44,582 bases of DNA from Rhodobacterales bacterium 52_120_T64 (lineage in GTDB: Bacteria > Pseudomonadota > Alphaproteobacteria > Rhodobacterales > Rhodobacteraceae), in NCBI GenBank assembly GCA_002162875.1, contig MABA01000023.1, positions 1 through 44,582 of the forward strand, given 5' to 3'. The translations under genes were made by a program, and so were the position numbers. The notes beneath the pieces are model-generated. The model was not told the origin of the DNA. It did not search any database and saw only the letters and a program-made list of their open reading frames with translations. This document shows, one piece after another, positions 7,859 to 15,850 of the stretch. The first letter of the stretch is position 1; each line of letters starts with the position of its first letter.

Positions 7859-7967
7859 GGATGCACCGCATCCCGTTTGAAATCTTCACTAAATCTCGCA
7901 TTGCCCATGGTGGCCTCCTTGCCTCATTCTTAGGGAAGAAGGTGTCTACAATTCTAGGGGCTATTCA
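7859..7967 (-). mobile_element. IS3-family remnant: left end and first codons of OrfA
   Basis: The outer tip TGAATAGCCCCTAGAATTG lies at 7967 on the minus strand. AAGGAGG precedes an ATG at about 7909 that opens MGNARFSEDFKRDAV, a typical IS3 OrfA start. After about 17 codons the sequence switches to the IS110 fragment. The first 60 or so bases recur with few changes at 18381-18439, so these are two relics of one IS type. It differs from the IS at the window edges. Confidence 0.82.
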
Positions 7968-8057
7968 ACCATCCAAATGGGCGAGCGCGCCAAAACCAGG
8001 TCAATGCTATCTATGTTGAGAGTTTGAGTTACGCCATATTCTATTGACGTAATGAGA

Positions 8058-8612
8058 TTAAATCTCACGACCCTGCAAAATCTGTCGAATTGCCTCGGCA
8101 TTGATGCGTGAGCTTACAAGGTGTGGGCTTACGGCGAGCGCTGCTTCAAAAGATATCAGAGCGCGCTCAAGATCATTGAGACTCATATATACAAGTCCAA
8201 GTCCAGACAGTGCCCCGAAATGGCGTGGCTCGAGGTTCAGAGTATTAGCGATGTCTTTAATCGACTGATCAAAATTGCCCAGAAGGAATTGAACCGTCGC
8301 GCGTTTGTTCCAGCCTTCAGCGAAGTCGGGGGCGATCTCGACAAGTTGGTCAAATGTTTTAAGGGCAGAGTTATTATCACCAGTCCGCATGGCATCAATA
8401 CCGCGCTGAAGGAGCGACTGCGCCGCGTGGTCCGATGTTTCATGCCAAATGGTCCAAATCTGAGACTCAATAGGCGCAGCGTCAATTGGCCCTGAAACCT
8501 CGCCGAGCTGGGCAAATAGTCCACCGAGGCGTGGGTCCGTTTGATCGGCTATCGCTGGAGTAAAAAAGCAGATAACACCAAGTGTCAGACATATGATCTC
8601 AAACCTTCGCAT
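8058..8612 (-). CDS. Exported tetratricopeptide-repeat protein
   Basis: This 184-residue protein has an N-terminal signal peptide (MRRFEIICLTLGVICFFTPAIA) and, from about residue 70, helix pairs typical of TPR motifs (MRTGDNNSALKTFDQLVEIAPDFAEG; FDQSIKDIANTLNLEPRHFGA; LNDLERALISFEAALAVSPH). It is probably periplasmic and mediates protein contacts; no partner can be named. It stands alone between IS debris and a small exported protein, with no co-directional neighbour. The ATG at 8612 is the only sensible start with a signal peptide. Confidence 0.75.
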   Translation of the reverse strand: MRRFEIICLTLGVICFFTPAIADQTDPRLGGLFAQLGEVSGPIDAAPIESQIWTIWHETSDHAAQSLLQRGIDAMRTGDNNSALKTFDQLVEIAPDFAEGWNKRATVQFLLGNFDQSIKDIANTLNLEPRHFGALSGLGLVYMSLNDLERALISFEAALAVSPHLVSSRINAEAIRQILQGREI

Positions 8613-8978
8613 GAACCGAACATAACCACATTCTGCAAACTTACCAATACACCAACTTTAATTAGCTGTTTGAATCTAGGATCAATACCCGATCAAAAAC
8701 GTATATATTCGTCCGTAAATAGACTGAAGCTCAGTACTAGATAGAAGTTCTTGTGCACCGCACTTCAACACGCGAAATGCAAAATACAAATCCATCATAT
8801 ACTTGGATATGTCACAAAGTTTTGCGCAGTTACTCGACGCAAACTTTTAAGTCGATTTGATACTTAACTTAGGTCTAGGTGGATACAGCGAGCGTTTGTT
8901 TGATTGATTGATTGCGACCGACTATCGCTTGCTCGAATATCCGGTTGCACGGGAGCAAAGTTTGGGCATTTCACATCT
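8613..8978. other. Intergenic region between the divergent TPR and small-protein genes
   Basis: This AT-rich stretch of 366 bases must hold both divergent promoters. I find no open frame with family resemblance and no convincing operator, terminator or RNA. A TTGATTGATTGATTG microrepeat lies around 8898-8912. Confidence 0.5.
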
Positions 8979-9254
8979 ATGTTCGAAGCGATCCGCGAAC
9001 GATATTCTGGCCTCGCAATTCTTGTGGCCATCACCTTTGCCTTTCTGGTCCCTGGTTTTGCACCCGACCTGCCAATGGTTGTGGACGAGGCATTGTCAGC
9101 ATACGTTCTTGCCGTTGGCGATTTATCGGATCTTTGCCAAGACAGTGATGGCGACGGCTTTCCAAACCATGAAGATTGTCTAACCTGCGCAATCACCGAC
9201 CCTCCGGAACACGCTGAACAGCAGATTTATGAAGGCGTTTACGGTCATACATAG
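8979..9254 (+). CDS. Small exported or membrane-anchored hypothetical protein with a DxDGDG loop
   Basis: The product is 91 residues if it starts at ATG 8979 (MFEAIRERYSG). It has one hydrophobic stretch (LAILVAITFAFLVPGFA) that could be a signal or membrane anchor. An acidic loop DSDGDGFPNHED follows, resembling EF-hand or thrombospondin-type-3 calcium loops, and then a CLTC pair. The general layout (signal, AYVLAVGDLSDLC, loop, CxxC) recalls short Rhodobacterales proteins near DUF2946, but I cannot assign it. The frame stays open to 8904, and no strong ribosome-binding site decides the start. Confidence 0.5.
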   Translation: MFEAIRERYSGLAILVAITFAFLVPGFAPDLPMVVDEALSAYVLAVGDLSDLCQDSDGDGFPNHEDCLTCAITDPPEHAEQQIYEGVYGHT

Positions 9255-9361
9255 CCTCCCGCGACTCATAGTACGTCTGCGCGGGAACAAGGCAGTAATT
9301 GTTGAGCATAGCCTCATTGAATAGCAGGCGACAGCGCAAGTTTGCTGCCGCCCGAAGTTTC

Positions 9362-10885
9362 TTAGAAGAAGCCCAGCTTGTTTGGGTTGTAACTCATCAA
9401 GATGTTTTTTGTCTGCTGGTAGTTATCCAACATCATTTTGTGATTTTCGCGCCCGATGCCCGATTGCTTGTAGCCGCCAAAGGCAGCGTGTGCAGGGTAA
9501 GCGTGGTAGTTGTTTACCCATACGCGACCTGCCTGAACCGCGCGCCCGAAGCGGTAACAGGTATTTGCATCGCGTGACCAGACACCGGCGCCAAGTCCGT
9601 ACATCGTGTCATTGGCGATAGCCAATGCTTCGGCCTCGTCCTTGAAGGTGGTCACTGACACAACCGGGCCGAAGATCTCTTCCTGAAACACACGCATCTT
9701 ATTGTGCCCCTTGAGGATGGTGGGCTGTATGTAATTACCACCAGCCAACTCGCCGTTAAAACGGGCTGCTTCGCCGCCCACCAACACTTCAGCGCCTTCT
9801 TCACGTCCGATGGTCAGATAAGACAGGATTTTTTCCTGTTGTTCTTTGCTGGCTTGTGCACCAACCATAGTTTCAGGGTCGCGCGGGTCACCGTGCTTGA
9901 TGGCCTTCACCCGTTCGATAGCGCGGGCGATGAACTCTTCGTAAATGTCTTCTTGAATAAGCGCACGTGACGGGCAAGTGCAAACCTCGCCCTGATTGAA
10001 GGCAAATAGAACAAAGCCCTCCACTGCCTTATCCAGAAAAGCGTCATCTTTGGCCATCACATCCGAGAAGAAGATGTTTGGGCTTTTGCCGCCTAGCTCC
10101 AAAGTTACAGGGATCAGGTTCACCGTAGCGGCCTCCATAATCTTGCGACCTGTCTCTGTTGAGCCGGTAAAGGCGATCTTGGCGATACGTGGCGAGCTAG
10201 CCAACGGTGCACCAACTTCTGCACCAAATCCGTTAACGATGTTCAATACGCCAGCGGGCAGAAATTCGGACATGATCTCGGCCAGGATCATGATTGCGGC
10301 GGGTGTCTGTTCGGCTGGCTTCAACACAATGCAGTTACCAGCGGCCAGTGCAGGCGCCAATTTCCATGCGGCCATCAAAATCGAGAAGTTCCACGGGATG
10401 ATTTGGCCGACTACGCCCAGTGGTTCATGGAAGTGATAAGCAATAGTATCACCGTCGATTTCGCTTAAGTGGCCTTCTTGGCCACGCAAAACGCCGGCGA
10501 AGTAACGAAAATGGTCGGCTGATAGTGGAATGTCAGCTGCCAAAGTTTCACGGATCGGTTTACCGTTGTCCCATGTTTCGGCTTGCGCAAGATGGTCCAG
10601 ATTCGCATCGATTGCATCAGCGATTTTTAACAACACATTTGAGCGTTCAGTCGCCGAAGCGGAACCCCAAGCGTCTTTGGCCGCATGGGCCGCGTCGAGT
10701 GCAAGCTCAATATCAGCGGCATCCGACCGGGCGCATTCGTTGATTTTTTCACCAGTGATTGGCGTAACGTTGTCAAAATAACGCCCGTTCACTGGCGGTA
10801 CAAATTCGCCACCGATGAAGTTATCATAGCGAGCCTCGAATGGTGAAACATAGGTTCCGACCTCGGTATGGGTTAAATCTTTCAT
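9362..10885 (-). CDS. NAD-dependent aldehyde dehydrogenase, ExaC/AcoD type
   Basis: This is a 507-residue class I/II aldehyde dehydrogenase that oxidises acetaldehyde or similar aldehydes to acids in the cytoplasm. Key residues are visible: N166 in IPWNFS, E263 in [10 protein letters not shown] and the catalytic C302 in [12 protein letters not shown]. The [10 protein letters not shown] form and the [15 protein letters not shown] and [10 protein letters not shown]-terminal segments are typical of ExaC/AldB/AcoD enzymes. GAGGAGG precedes the ATG. The GAF-Fis regulator gene lies just upstream on the same strand, with a palindromic operator between them, which points to substrate-induced control. 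Confidence 0.93.
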   Translation of the reverse strand: MKDLTHTEVGTYVSPFEARYDNFIGGEFVPPVNGRYFDNVTPITGEKINECARSDAADIELALDAAHAAKDAWGSASATERSNVLLKIADAIDANLDHLAQAETWDNGKPIRETLAADIPLSADHFRYFAGVLRGQEGHLSEIDGDTIAYHFHEPLGVVGQIIPWNFSILMAAWKLAPALAAGNCIVLKPAEQTPAAIMILAEIMSEFLPAGVLNIVNGFGAEVGAPLASSPRIAKIAFTGSTETGRKIMEAATVNLIPVTLELGGKSPNIFFSDVMAKDDAFLDKAVEGFVLFAFNQGEVCTCPSRALIQEDIYEEFIARAIERVKAIKHGDPRDPETMVGAQASKEQQEKILSYLTIGREEGAEVLVGGEAARFNGELAGGNYIQPTILKGHNKMRVFQEEIFGPVVSVTTFKDEAEALAIANDTMYGLGAGVWSRDANTCYRFGRAVQAGRVWVNNYHAYPAHAAFGGYKQSGIGRENHKMMLDNYQQTKNILMSYNPNKLGFF

Positions 10886-10989
10886 AGGGTTTCCTCCTCA
10901 AACTACCGGAACAAATGTCCGGGTTGCGAAGGAAACTGGCTATTTAGTTGGCTGACGTCTACCGGGGGAAATTTGCATAGGATCGAAGG

Positions 10990-11007
10990 TGTCTCAGGAG
11001 TGAGACA
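10990..11007 (-). promoter_or_regulatory. Palindromic operator upstream of the aldehyde dehydrogenase gene
   Basis: TGTCTCAGGAGTGAGACA is a perfect 7-4-7 inverted repeat in the 130-base gap between the GAF-Fis gene stop and the dehydrogenase start. It resembles the inverted TGT...ACA sites bound by AcoR-type Fis-domain regulators, so the adjacent regulator is the likely ligand. No -24/-12 sigma-54 promoter is evident. Confidence 0.65.
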
Positions 11008-11015
11008 GTTTTGGT

Positions 11016-11975
11016 CTAAATTTTATCTAAACCGAGACGTTTCATACGACGGTAAAGTGTTGCGCGAGCAATACCCAATTGCCGCGAAGCTTGTGAAACA
11101 TTCCCGTCGGCACGCGCTAATGCCCGAATTACGACGGCTCGTTCGGCTTTTTCAAATCCTGTTGGACCATCTTCGCGCCCTAGTATGTCGGTCGCTGGGC
11201 GTGGAATAAGCGCACCAGCAGAATCCAGTCCAAAAATGCGCCGCGCCTCGCGCGTCGCACCAACAACCAAATCGTGGTTATCAATGGCCAGAAGGGTCGC
11301 GGCTTGCGCGTCGTCACTTTCAGCTACCACGATACGGGTTTTGTTAAAGGCAGCGCGAAAGTTGGCTTCTTCTATTGCACGCGCTGTCTGTGCAACCTGC
11401 GCACCGATCAGCTGATTGAAGCCTTCGGTTTGATCTACCCGTGCCGATGAAACGTCTAGTGCCCCAACGATTTGTCCTTCAGCCCCGTAGATTGGGGCGT
11501 CGATGCAGCTCATCGCAGTATTTCGGGCAAAGAAGTGTTCTTCACGGTGGATGATCACACGACGTTGTTCCGTCAGGCATGTCCCAATTCCATTGGTTCC
11601 TTCACGCTCTTCGCTCCAATCGGCGCCCGTGCACATCCCCCAACCCTCGAATGTCGAAGCATCAGCTTCGGAGAAGCGTTGGTCCAGAACAATTCCCTCT
11701 GAATCTGTCAAAAGCACCGCGCAACCTGACTGTCCAACCAGTGAAAACAGGTTATCGAGACGTGGTGATGCGACCGTTATAAACTTCTCCATCGCGCCAA
11801 GCCGCTCTCGCAGGTGTATGCCATCGACACGCTCTGGTTCACGTTTTTCGCCGGGATCGAGACCGTGCTTTTCGGCCGACCTTCGCCAACTTGCAGCCAA
11901 CCGTGACCTCGCCGCAGCCGATGACGATCTGGCAACTTCCATGACTTTTTCCACGTGCGCGACTGTTGTTTGCAT
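11016..11975 (-). CDS. GAF-Fis transcriptional regulator (AcoR-like, no AAA+ domain)
   Basis: The protein has 319 residues. The N-terminus (LAASWRRSAEKHGLDPG) and the GAF domain at about 75-195 (ISPR-type core with GTNGIGTCLTEQRRVIIHREEHFF) match the sensory half of AcoR. The C-terminus has a Fis-type helix-turn-helix at about 275-316 (NVSQASRQLGIARATLYRRMK). The central sigma-54-activating AAA+ domain found in AcoR is missing, so it probably works with sigma-70 RNA polymerase. It should regulate the aldehyde dehydrogenase gene directly downstream through the palindrome at 10990-11007. Confidence 0.88.
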   Translation of the reverse strand: MQTTVAHVEKVMEVARSSSAAARSRLAASWRRSAEKHGLDPGEKREPERVDGIHLRERLGAMEKFITVASPRLDNLFSLVGQSGCAVLLTDSEGIVLDQRFSEADASTFEGWGMCTGADWSEEREGTNGIGTCLTEQRRVIIHREEHFFARNTAMSCIDAPIYGAEGQIVGALDVSSARVDQTEGFNQLIGAQVAQTARAIEEANFRAAFNKTRIVVAESDDAQAATLLAIDNHDLVVGATREARRIFGLDSAGALIPRPATDILGREDGPTGFEKAERAVVIRALARADGNVSQASRQLGIARATLYRRMKRLGLDKI

Positions 11976-12326
11976 GCAAGCTCCGTAGCATTGGCATTGA
12001 TTGTGCGACGCTAGGTTAAGTCACTGATTGACGCAACCGTCTAGGACTTGGCGAATTTGCCGCCGATGCCATCTTTAAGGGCAGCAGACGGAGTGGCCAT
12101 GCGGTTATAGTGGGAAATGCTGTGGTTTGTCTTGGCGCGGGGATGTTGGGGGAGCGTGTGCAAACATGAAAACGAAAATTTTCCTTACATACCTCTATAG
12201 AAGGGTCTTGGAAGATCTAAACCGGTTCTCTGAAATTTTCGAGCTTCTGACTTCCGGCGGCAGCAAACGCTAAGGTTTATAGTGTGGTCGCTTCTTTACT
12301 TTTTAAGTATAAGCTAATCAAGAAAC
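11976..12326. other. Intergenic region between the GAF-Fis and LysR genes
   Basis: These 351 bases should hold the promoter of the GAF-Fis gene (minus strand) near 11980-12060. A 19-codon frame on the minus strand (MATPSAALKDGIGGKFAKS, about 12041-12100) could be the tail of a lost gene, but I cannot name it. No RNA or repeat was recognised. Confidence 0.4.
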
Positions 12327-13223
12327 CTAAAGAACGCCAACCGTTTTGACATCGAGGATAGCAAAATCTATGAGTGCTCGGATGTTGCGAGGAAGCACCC
12401 TGCCCTCCAAATACACTGCGTTGAGCGGGCTTATCAATCCCTGATATTTTTGCAAAACGGGCACAAGTGTCCCTTCGTTTAATGCCTCGACAATTGCGAA
12501 ATGCGGTGCATAGACAATACCTGATCCACAAACGGCGAGGTCAACTGCCGCTCGGGCCGAATTCACCTGGAAATGCCCTGTGACAGTGACGATTTTCTGC
12601 TGGCCCTCCACATCAAAAAACCAGCGGCGGGGTGTCTTTCGGTTCGAATCCAGAATGCAATTATGATTACGCAGATCGTCTGGCGTTGTGGGTGTACCAA
12701 ATTTGGCCAGATAGTCAGGGCTTGCGGCAAGAACAGCCGGAAACACGCCTAGTTTTCGGGCCTTAAGGGACAATGCCTCTAATGTTCCGAGACGAAAGGC
12801 CAAATCAATCCCTTCTGCCGCCAAATCCTCGAAACGGTCACTTAGGCGGAGATCAATATTTAAATCGGGGTTCTTCCGGGCAAAACGTTCCAGCATCCCC
12901 ACCACATAAATCTCGCCAAAAATAACCGGTGCCGAAATACGTATTACGCCAGTAAGCCCACGCGAACTCTCAGTGACCTCTGTCAAAAGATCGTCCAAAT
13001 CATCAAGCAGCGCTGGAGCGCGGGTCAGAAGGTCTTGACCCGCTGGCGTTAGTCCGACTTTGCGGGTGGTGCGTTGAAAAAGCCGCGTACCAAGTCGGTC
13101 TTCCAAAGCCGCCACATATTTTGATGTCAAACGGTTCGATATGCCAAGATGATCGGCAGCCGATGTAAAGGAACCTGTTTGCGCGGTTGCAACAAAGGCC
13201 TTCAGTTGATTTAAGGTGTCCAC
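12327..13223 (-). CDS. LysR-family transcriptional regulator (CrgA/DhcR-like group)
   Basis: This is a DNA-binding regulator with an N-terminal winged helix-turn-helix (FTSAADHLGISNRLTSKYVAALE) and a C-terminal substrate-binding domain. I prefer the GTG start at 13223, giving MDTLNQLKAFVATA as in relatives, with TGAGG five bases upstream. An ATG at 13265 would add 14 unusual residues. It is transcribed away from doxX and dodA. The shared 130-base intergenic region should contain the LysR binding sites. It probably controls that pair in response to a quinone, phenol or aldehyde signal; this is inferred from context only. Confidence 0.85.
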   Translation of the reverse strand: MDTLNQLKAFVATAQTGSFTSAADHLGISNRLTSKYVAALEDRLGTRLFQRTTRKVGLTPAGQDLLTRAPALLDDLDDLLTEVTESSRGLTGVIRISAPVIFGEIYVVGMLERFARKNPDLNIDLRLSDRFEDLAAEGIDLAFRLGTLEALSLKARKLGVFPAVLAASPDYLAKFGTPTTPDDLRNHNCILDSNRKTPRRWFFDVEGQQKIVTVTGHFQVNSARAAVDLAVCGSGIVYAPHFAIVEALNEGTLVPVLQKYQGLISPLNAVYLEGRVLPRNIRALIDFAILDVKTVGVL

Positions 13224-13356
13224 AACAACCTCATTAAGAACGATACATGGATAGTCATTCAACAAGGTGGCTATTTCGTTGATTGTTTACAAGCCCTATT
13301 TTCCGCAGCGATCGCTCACCCACCAACCCTGAGCGCTAATGAAAAGGAAACAAAAC

Positions 13357-13779
13357 ATGAATAACTACAATCAATCAGACTATGCAGCCTTTGCACTACG
13401 TGTTTCGAGCGGAAGTTTATTTATTGCCCACGGCCTTTTAAAGGTGATGGTGTTCACCATTCCCGGCACCGTTGGCTATTTTGAAAGTCTAGGTCTGCCC
13501 CCGATCATAGCTTACCTGACAATCATCGCTGAATTGGGCGGTGGTTTGGCACTAATTCTGGGTGTAGCGACACGGCTGGTTTCGCTGGCGTTGATCCCGG
13601 TTTTGTTGGGCGCACTTTGGGCGCACGCTGGAAACGGCTGGGCATTTTCGAGCGCAGGCGGTGGCTGGGAATACCCCGCATTGTGGGCAGTGCTCCAAGC
13701 CTCCGTTGTCCTTTTAGGTGGCGGTGCATATGCTTTGAGGATACCCGTTCTTGAAAAAACACTTGGCCGGTTTGCCTGA
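13357..13779 (+). CDS. DoxX-family membrane protein
   Basis: This is a 140-residue inner-membrane protein of the DoxX family with four predicted helices (SGSLFIAHGLLKVMVF; IAYLTIIAELGGGLALILG; LALIPVLLGALWAHA; ALWAVLQASVVLLLGG-like). DoxX proteins are linked to quinol or thiol redox chemistry, but the reaction is not certain. The second ATG (13357) is chosen because AAAAGGA lies 8 bases before it. A strong hairpin separates it from dodA. The divergent LysR gene suggests shared control. Confidence 0.85.
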   Translation: MNNYNQSDYAAFALRVSSGSLFIAHGLLKVMVFTIPGTVGYFESLGLPPIIAYLTIIAELGGGLALILGVATRLVSLALIPVLLGALWAHAGNGWAFSSAGGGWEYPALWAVLQASVVLLGGGAYALRIPVLEKTLGRFA

Positions 13780-13784
13780 GAAAT

Positions 13785-13808
13785 GCGGGTCACTTTCCGG
13801 TGACCCGC
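13785..13808 (+). terminator. Hairpin between doxX and dodA
   Basis: A perfect 9-bp stem (GCGGGTCAC / GTGACCCGC) with a 6-base loop is followed by TAACTTTT. It lies in the 50-base gap between two genes that look co-transcribed, so it may act as a partial terminator or mRNA stabiliser rather than a full stop. Confidence 0.6.
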
Positions 13809-13829
13809 TAACTTTTGAGGAATTCAGCG

Positions 13830-14654
13830 ATGAAACCGATCACTGATCTAAATAGTTTGCGCGACCGTTTGCAACCAACAGATCGCATGCCGATTGTTTT
13901 TCTAGGTCACGGCAGTCCAATGAATGCTATTGAGAACAACGAGTACAGTCGCGCCTGGACGCAGCTGGGGCGCACATTGCCACGCCCCAAAGCAATCCTT
14001 GTGGTGTCGGCCCACTGGATGACGCGCGGAACGACACTGGTAGATGTGTCAGCCATCCCACGGGTGATCCACGATTTCCACGGTTTTCCCCAAACATTAT
14101 ATGATCAGGATTATCCTGCTTACGGTAATCCTGAACTGGCGCGTGAGGTGGTAACATTGCTTGCCAGCCATCACGGGGAAGAGGATGACCGCTGGGGGCT
14201 TGATCACGGCGCCTGGGCAGTATTGAAGTTCCTATATCCGAAAGCAGATGTGCCTGTCTTTCAGGTTTCAATCGATATGACACGAGGGCTGGATCACCAG
14301 CTTGAAATCGGCAAAACCCTGTCCGACCTGCGTGACCGGGGTGTTTTGATCCTCGGGTCTGGCAATGTGGTGCATAATTTGCGCAAGATGCGTCCGGGTG
14401 GCAAGCCACAGGATTTCGCGCAAGAATTTGATCAGATCTTTGCGGATCGTCTTGCGGAACGTGATTTCAAGGCTCTGGCAGATAAAAAAAACTGGGGGAG
14501 CCTTCTACACATAGCCCACCCGACGGTGGACCATTACCTGCCCGCTCTTACCATCGCAGGCGCGTCAAACGCGCGCGATGAACTAACTTTCATGACCGAT
14601 ACGATCGACCTCGGGTCTGTCTCGATGCGGTCATTTGTTTTTCACGCGGCATAA
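13830..14654 (+). CDS. DODA-type extradiol aromatic ring-opening dioxygenase (YgiD family)
   Basis: This is a class III extradiol dioxygenase of 274 residues, of the YgiD / plant DODA type, that opens catechol-like rings with O2 and a divalent metal. Metal and active-site histidines are visible in FLGHGSPMNAI (near 27), VSAHWMTRG (near 65), LDHGAWAVL (near 128) and HPTVDHYLP (near 230). GAGG nine bases before ATG 13830 sets the start. It follows doxX and shares the LysR-controlled locus. Fragments of a glutathionyl-hydroquinone reductase gene follow, which supports a quinone or catechol detoxification role. Confidence 0.88.
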   Translation: MKPITDLNSLRDRLQPTDRMPIVFLGHGSPMNAIENNEYSRAWTQLGRTLPRPKAILVVSAHWMTRGTTLVDVSAIPRVIHDFHGFPQTLYDQDYPAYGNPELAREVVTLLASHHGEEDDRWGLDHGAWAVLKFLYPKADVPVFQVSIDMTRGLDHQLEIGKTLSDLRDRGVLILGSGNVVHNLRKMRPGGKPQDFAQEFDQIFADRLAERDFKALADKKNWGSLLHIAHPTVDHYLPALTIAGASNARDELTFMTDTIDLGSVSMRSFVFHAA

Positions 14655-14694
14655 GGACTTCACAGGATGCTTGCTAGCAGAAAGTGGATTGAGA

Positions 14695-14945
14695 ATTGAC
14701 AACCCCTCCAGAAATCCGACGAAATGGGACGCTTCGTGCGACAGTTTTCAGGATTTCGCAATTGGGGCGACCGCAGATGCCAGTTTCAAAGCCGAAGCTG
14801 GGCGATACCGTCTATATGTGGCGCTGATTTACCCTTGGGCGTCCCGCACGCTGATGGTGCGGGAACTGAAAGGTCTAGATCACCCCCCCCTCAACGTAGT
14901 TAATCCTGTTCTGCCAAATCAGGGCTGGGCGTTTGATGGCCCCAT
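14695..14945 (+). pseudogene. Glutathionyl-hydroquinone reductase (YqjG/ECM4), N-terminal fragment
   Basis: The frame contains FKAEAGRYRLYVALIYPWAS, RTLMVRELKGLDH and NVVNPVLPNQGWAFDG. These match the thioredoxin-like N-terminal domain of YqjG/ECM4 enzymes (consensus FKAEAGRYHLYVSYACPWAHR...). The active-site cysteine of the family CPW motif is replaced here by tyrosine (IYPWAS). There is no plausible start, and the C-terminal glutathione S-transferase domain is missing. The enzyme normally reduces glutathionyl-hydroquinones, so this is a dead member of the DoxX/DodA locus. Confidence 0.75.
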
Positions 14946-15455
14946 AGGTTGTCACGCAACTTCTCAATACGAACTAGGTTAAGTATGTGGGCACCGAGAT
15001 CTTAGAGGTATGTCCTTTGGTAAATGGTCTTTGACCGGCATTCGAGACCACTGTCAGTTGTCACCGAGGAACACCGCCAGCCTCTCCGGTCAGCGCATCG
15101 GCAACGTCCAGCGTTTGATCGACACGGCCGTTTCGGAAACCAACCGAGGACGACTTCGAGCGCAGAAACAAAATGTCGGCAGTTGTCAGGTTGAGGCATA
15201 TATCTGCTCCGACGCATTATTGCTAATTGGCGAACATGGTTCGTATAGATCTGTCGGGTTGAAGCGAATTCGGTAGATATCCGCGTGGTTGGAATGGTCG
15301 ATCAGGAGCTGTTCTGCAGCTTCGTTCCAAGGACGAAGTGAAATCGATTTGCCGGAATAGATTTACATACGACCGTCACTGGCTAGGGGTAGATCAAATA
15401 GCGGGGCTGAAGTTAAGGAAGTACGATGATCAACTTTCCACCGTAACTTCCTCAC
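14946..15455. other. Decayed region, no intact gene
   Basis: There is no complete gene here. Short frames exist on both strands. A minus-strand stretch near 15240-15365 (WNEAAEQLLIDHSNHADIYR) looks protein-like but broken, and I do not recognise it. This may be remains of genes that once linked dodA to queC. Confidence 0.4.
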
Positions 15456-15665
15456 GGCGAGTATCAAGAGGTGCTGCCAGATCTGTTCTTTCTGACAGGT
15501 CAGATAAGGATTGAGGCAAATCTAGTCTCGAAAGTTAGCCGCAATATGGCAGTGATCCCTGACGGGCACAACGTGACGCTCGTGAATACAATACGTCTGG
15601 ATGAGGCGGGGCTTGCAGCGCTTGATGCACTCGGCAACGTGAATGTATTGAAGCTTCAATCTTGA
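15456..15665 (+). pseudogene. N-terminal fragment of an MBL-fold-like (DUF4336-type) protein
   Basis: About 69 codons (YQEVLPDLFFLTGQIRIEAN; SRNMAVIPDGHNVTLVNTIR; LDEAGLAALDALGNV) resemble the first strands of a metallo-beta-lactamase-like family in which the frame would continue towards an RLGAFHG segment. It ends early at TGA 15663, and no start with a ribosome-binding site is present. I infer a truncated gene. The exact family name is uncertain. Confidence 0.5.
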
Positions 15666-15811
15666 ACATGAAATAGCCGATTTCAAGAATGTTTGCTGTG
15701 TCTGACAATAGTATATCGGACTACCCTTAGTGGGCTATTTAGGCTCCGAAAGAGCCTCAAGCAGAATTTCGAGGTTGATGATTGCTACAATAGCTACTAA
15801 ATGCACGTATT

Positions 15812-15841
15812 CCGGTCGCAGCCTACCCGGTCAAAACAAGG
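15812..15841 (+). ncRNA. PreQ1-I riboswitch upstream of queC
   Basis: The RNA has a CCGG/CCGG P1 stem (15812-15815 and 15827-15830), a loop TCGCAGCCTAC, and an A-rich tail TCAAAACAAGG. This is the preQ1 class I layout: P1, a loop with a CC(U) that pairs with the tail, and an A-rich strand. It closely resembles the loop-and-tail pattern of the Thermoanaerobacter preQ1-I RNA. The tail end AAGGA is also the queC ribosome-binding site, 8 bases before ATG 15851. PreQ1 binding should therefore hide it in the H-type pseudoknot and block translation. Confidence 0.85.
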
Positions 15842-15850
15842 ACAAATCGT

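Noticed and set aside
9255-9361. Minus-strand frame with NNYCLVPAQTYYESREAM, faintly like an IS or integrase tail.
   Set aside because: Too short and no diagnostic motif; not supported as a mobile-element relic.
13523-13793. Antisense open frames over doxX and over many other genes on the opposite strand.
   Set aside because: They have no ribosome-binding site or family resemblance and lie opposite clearly conserved genes.
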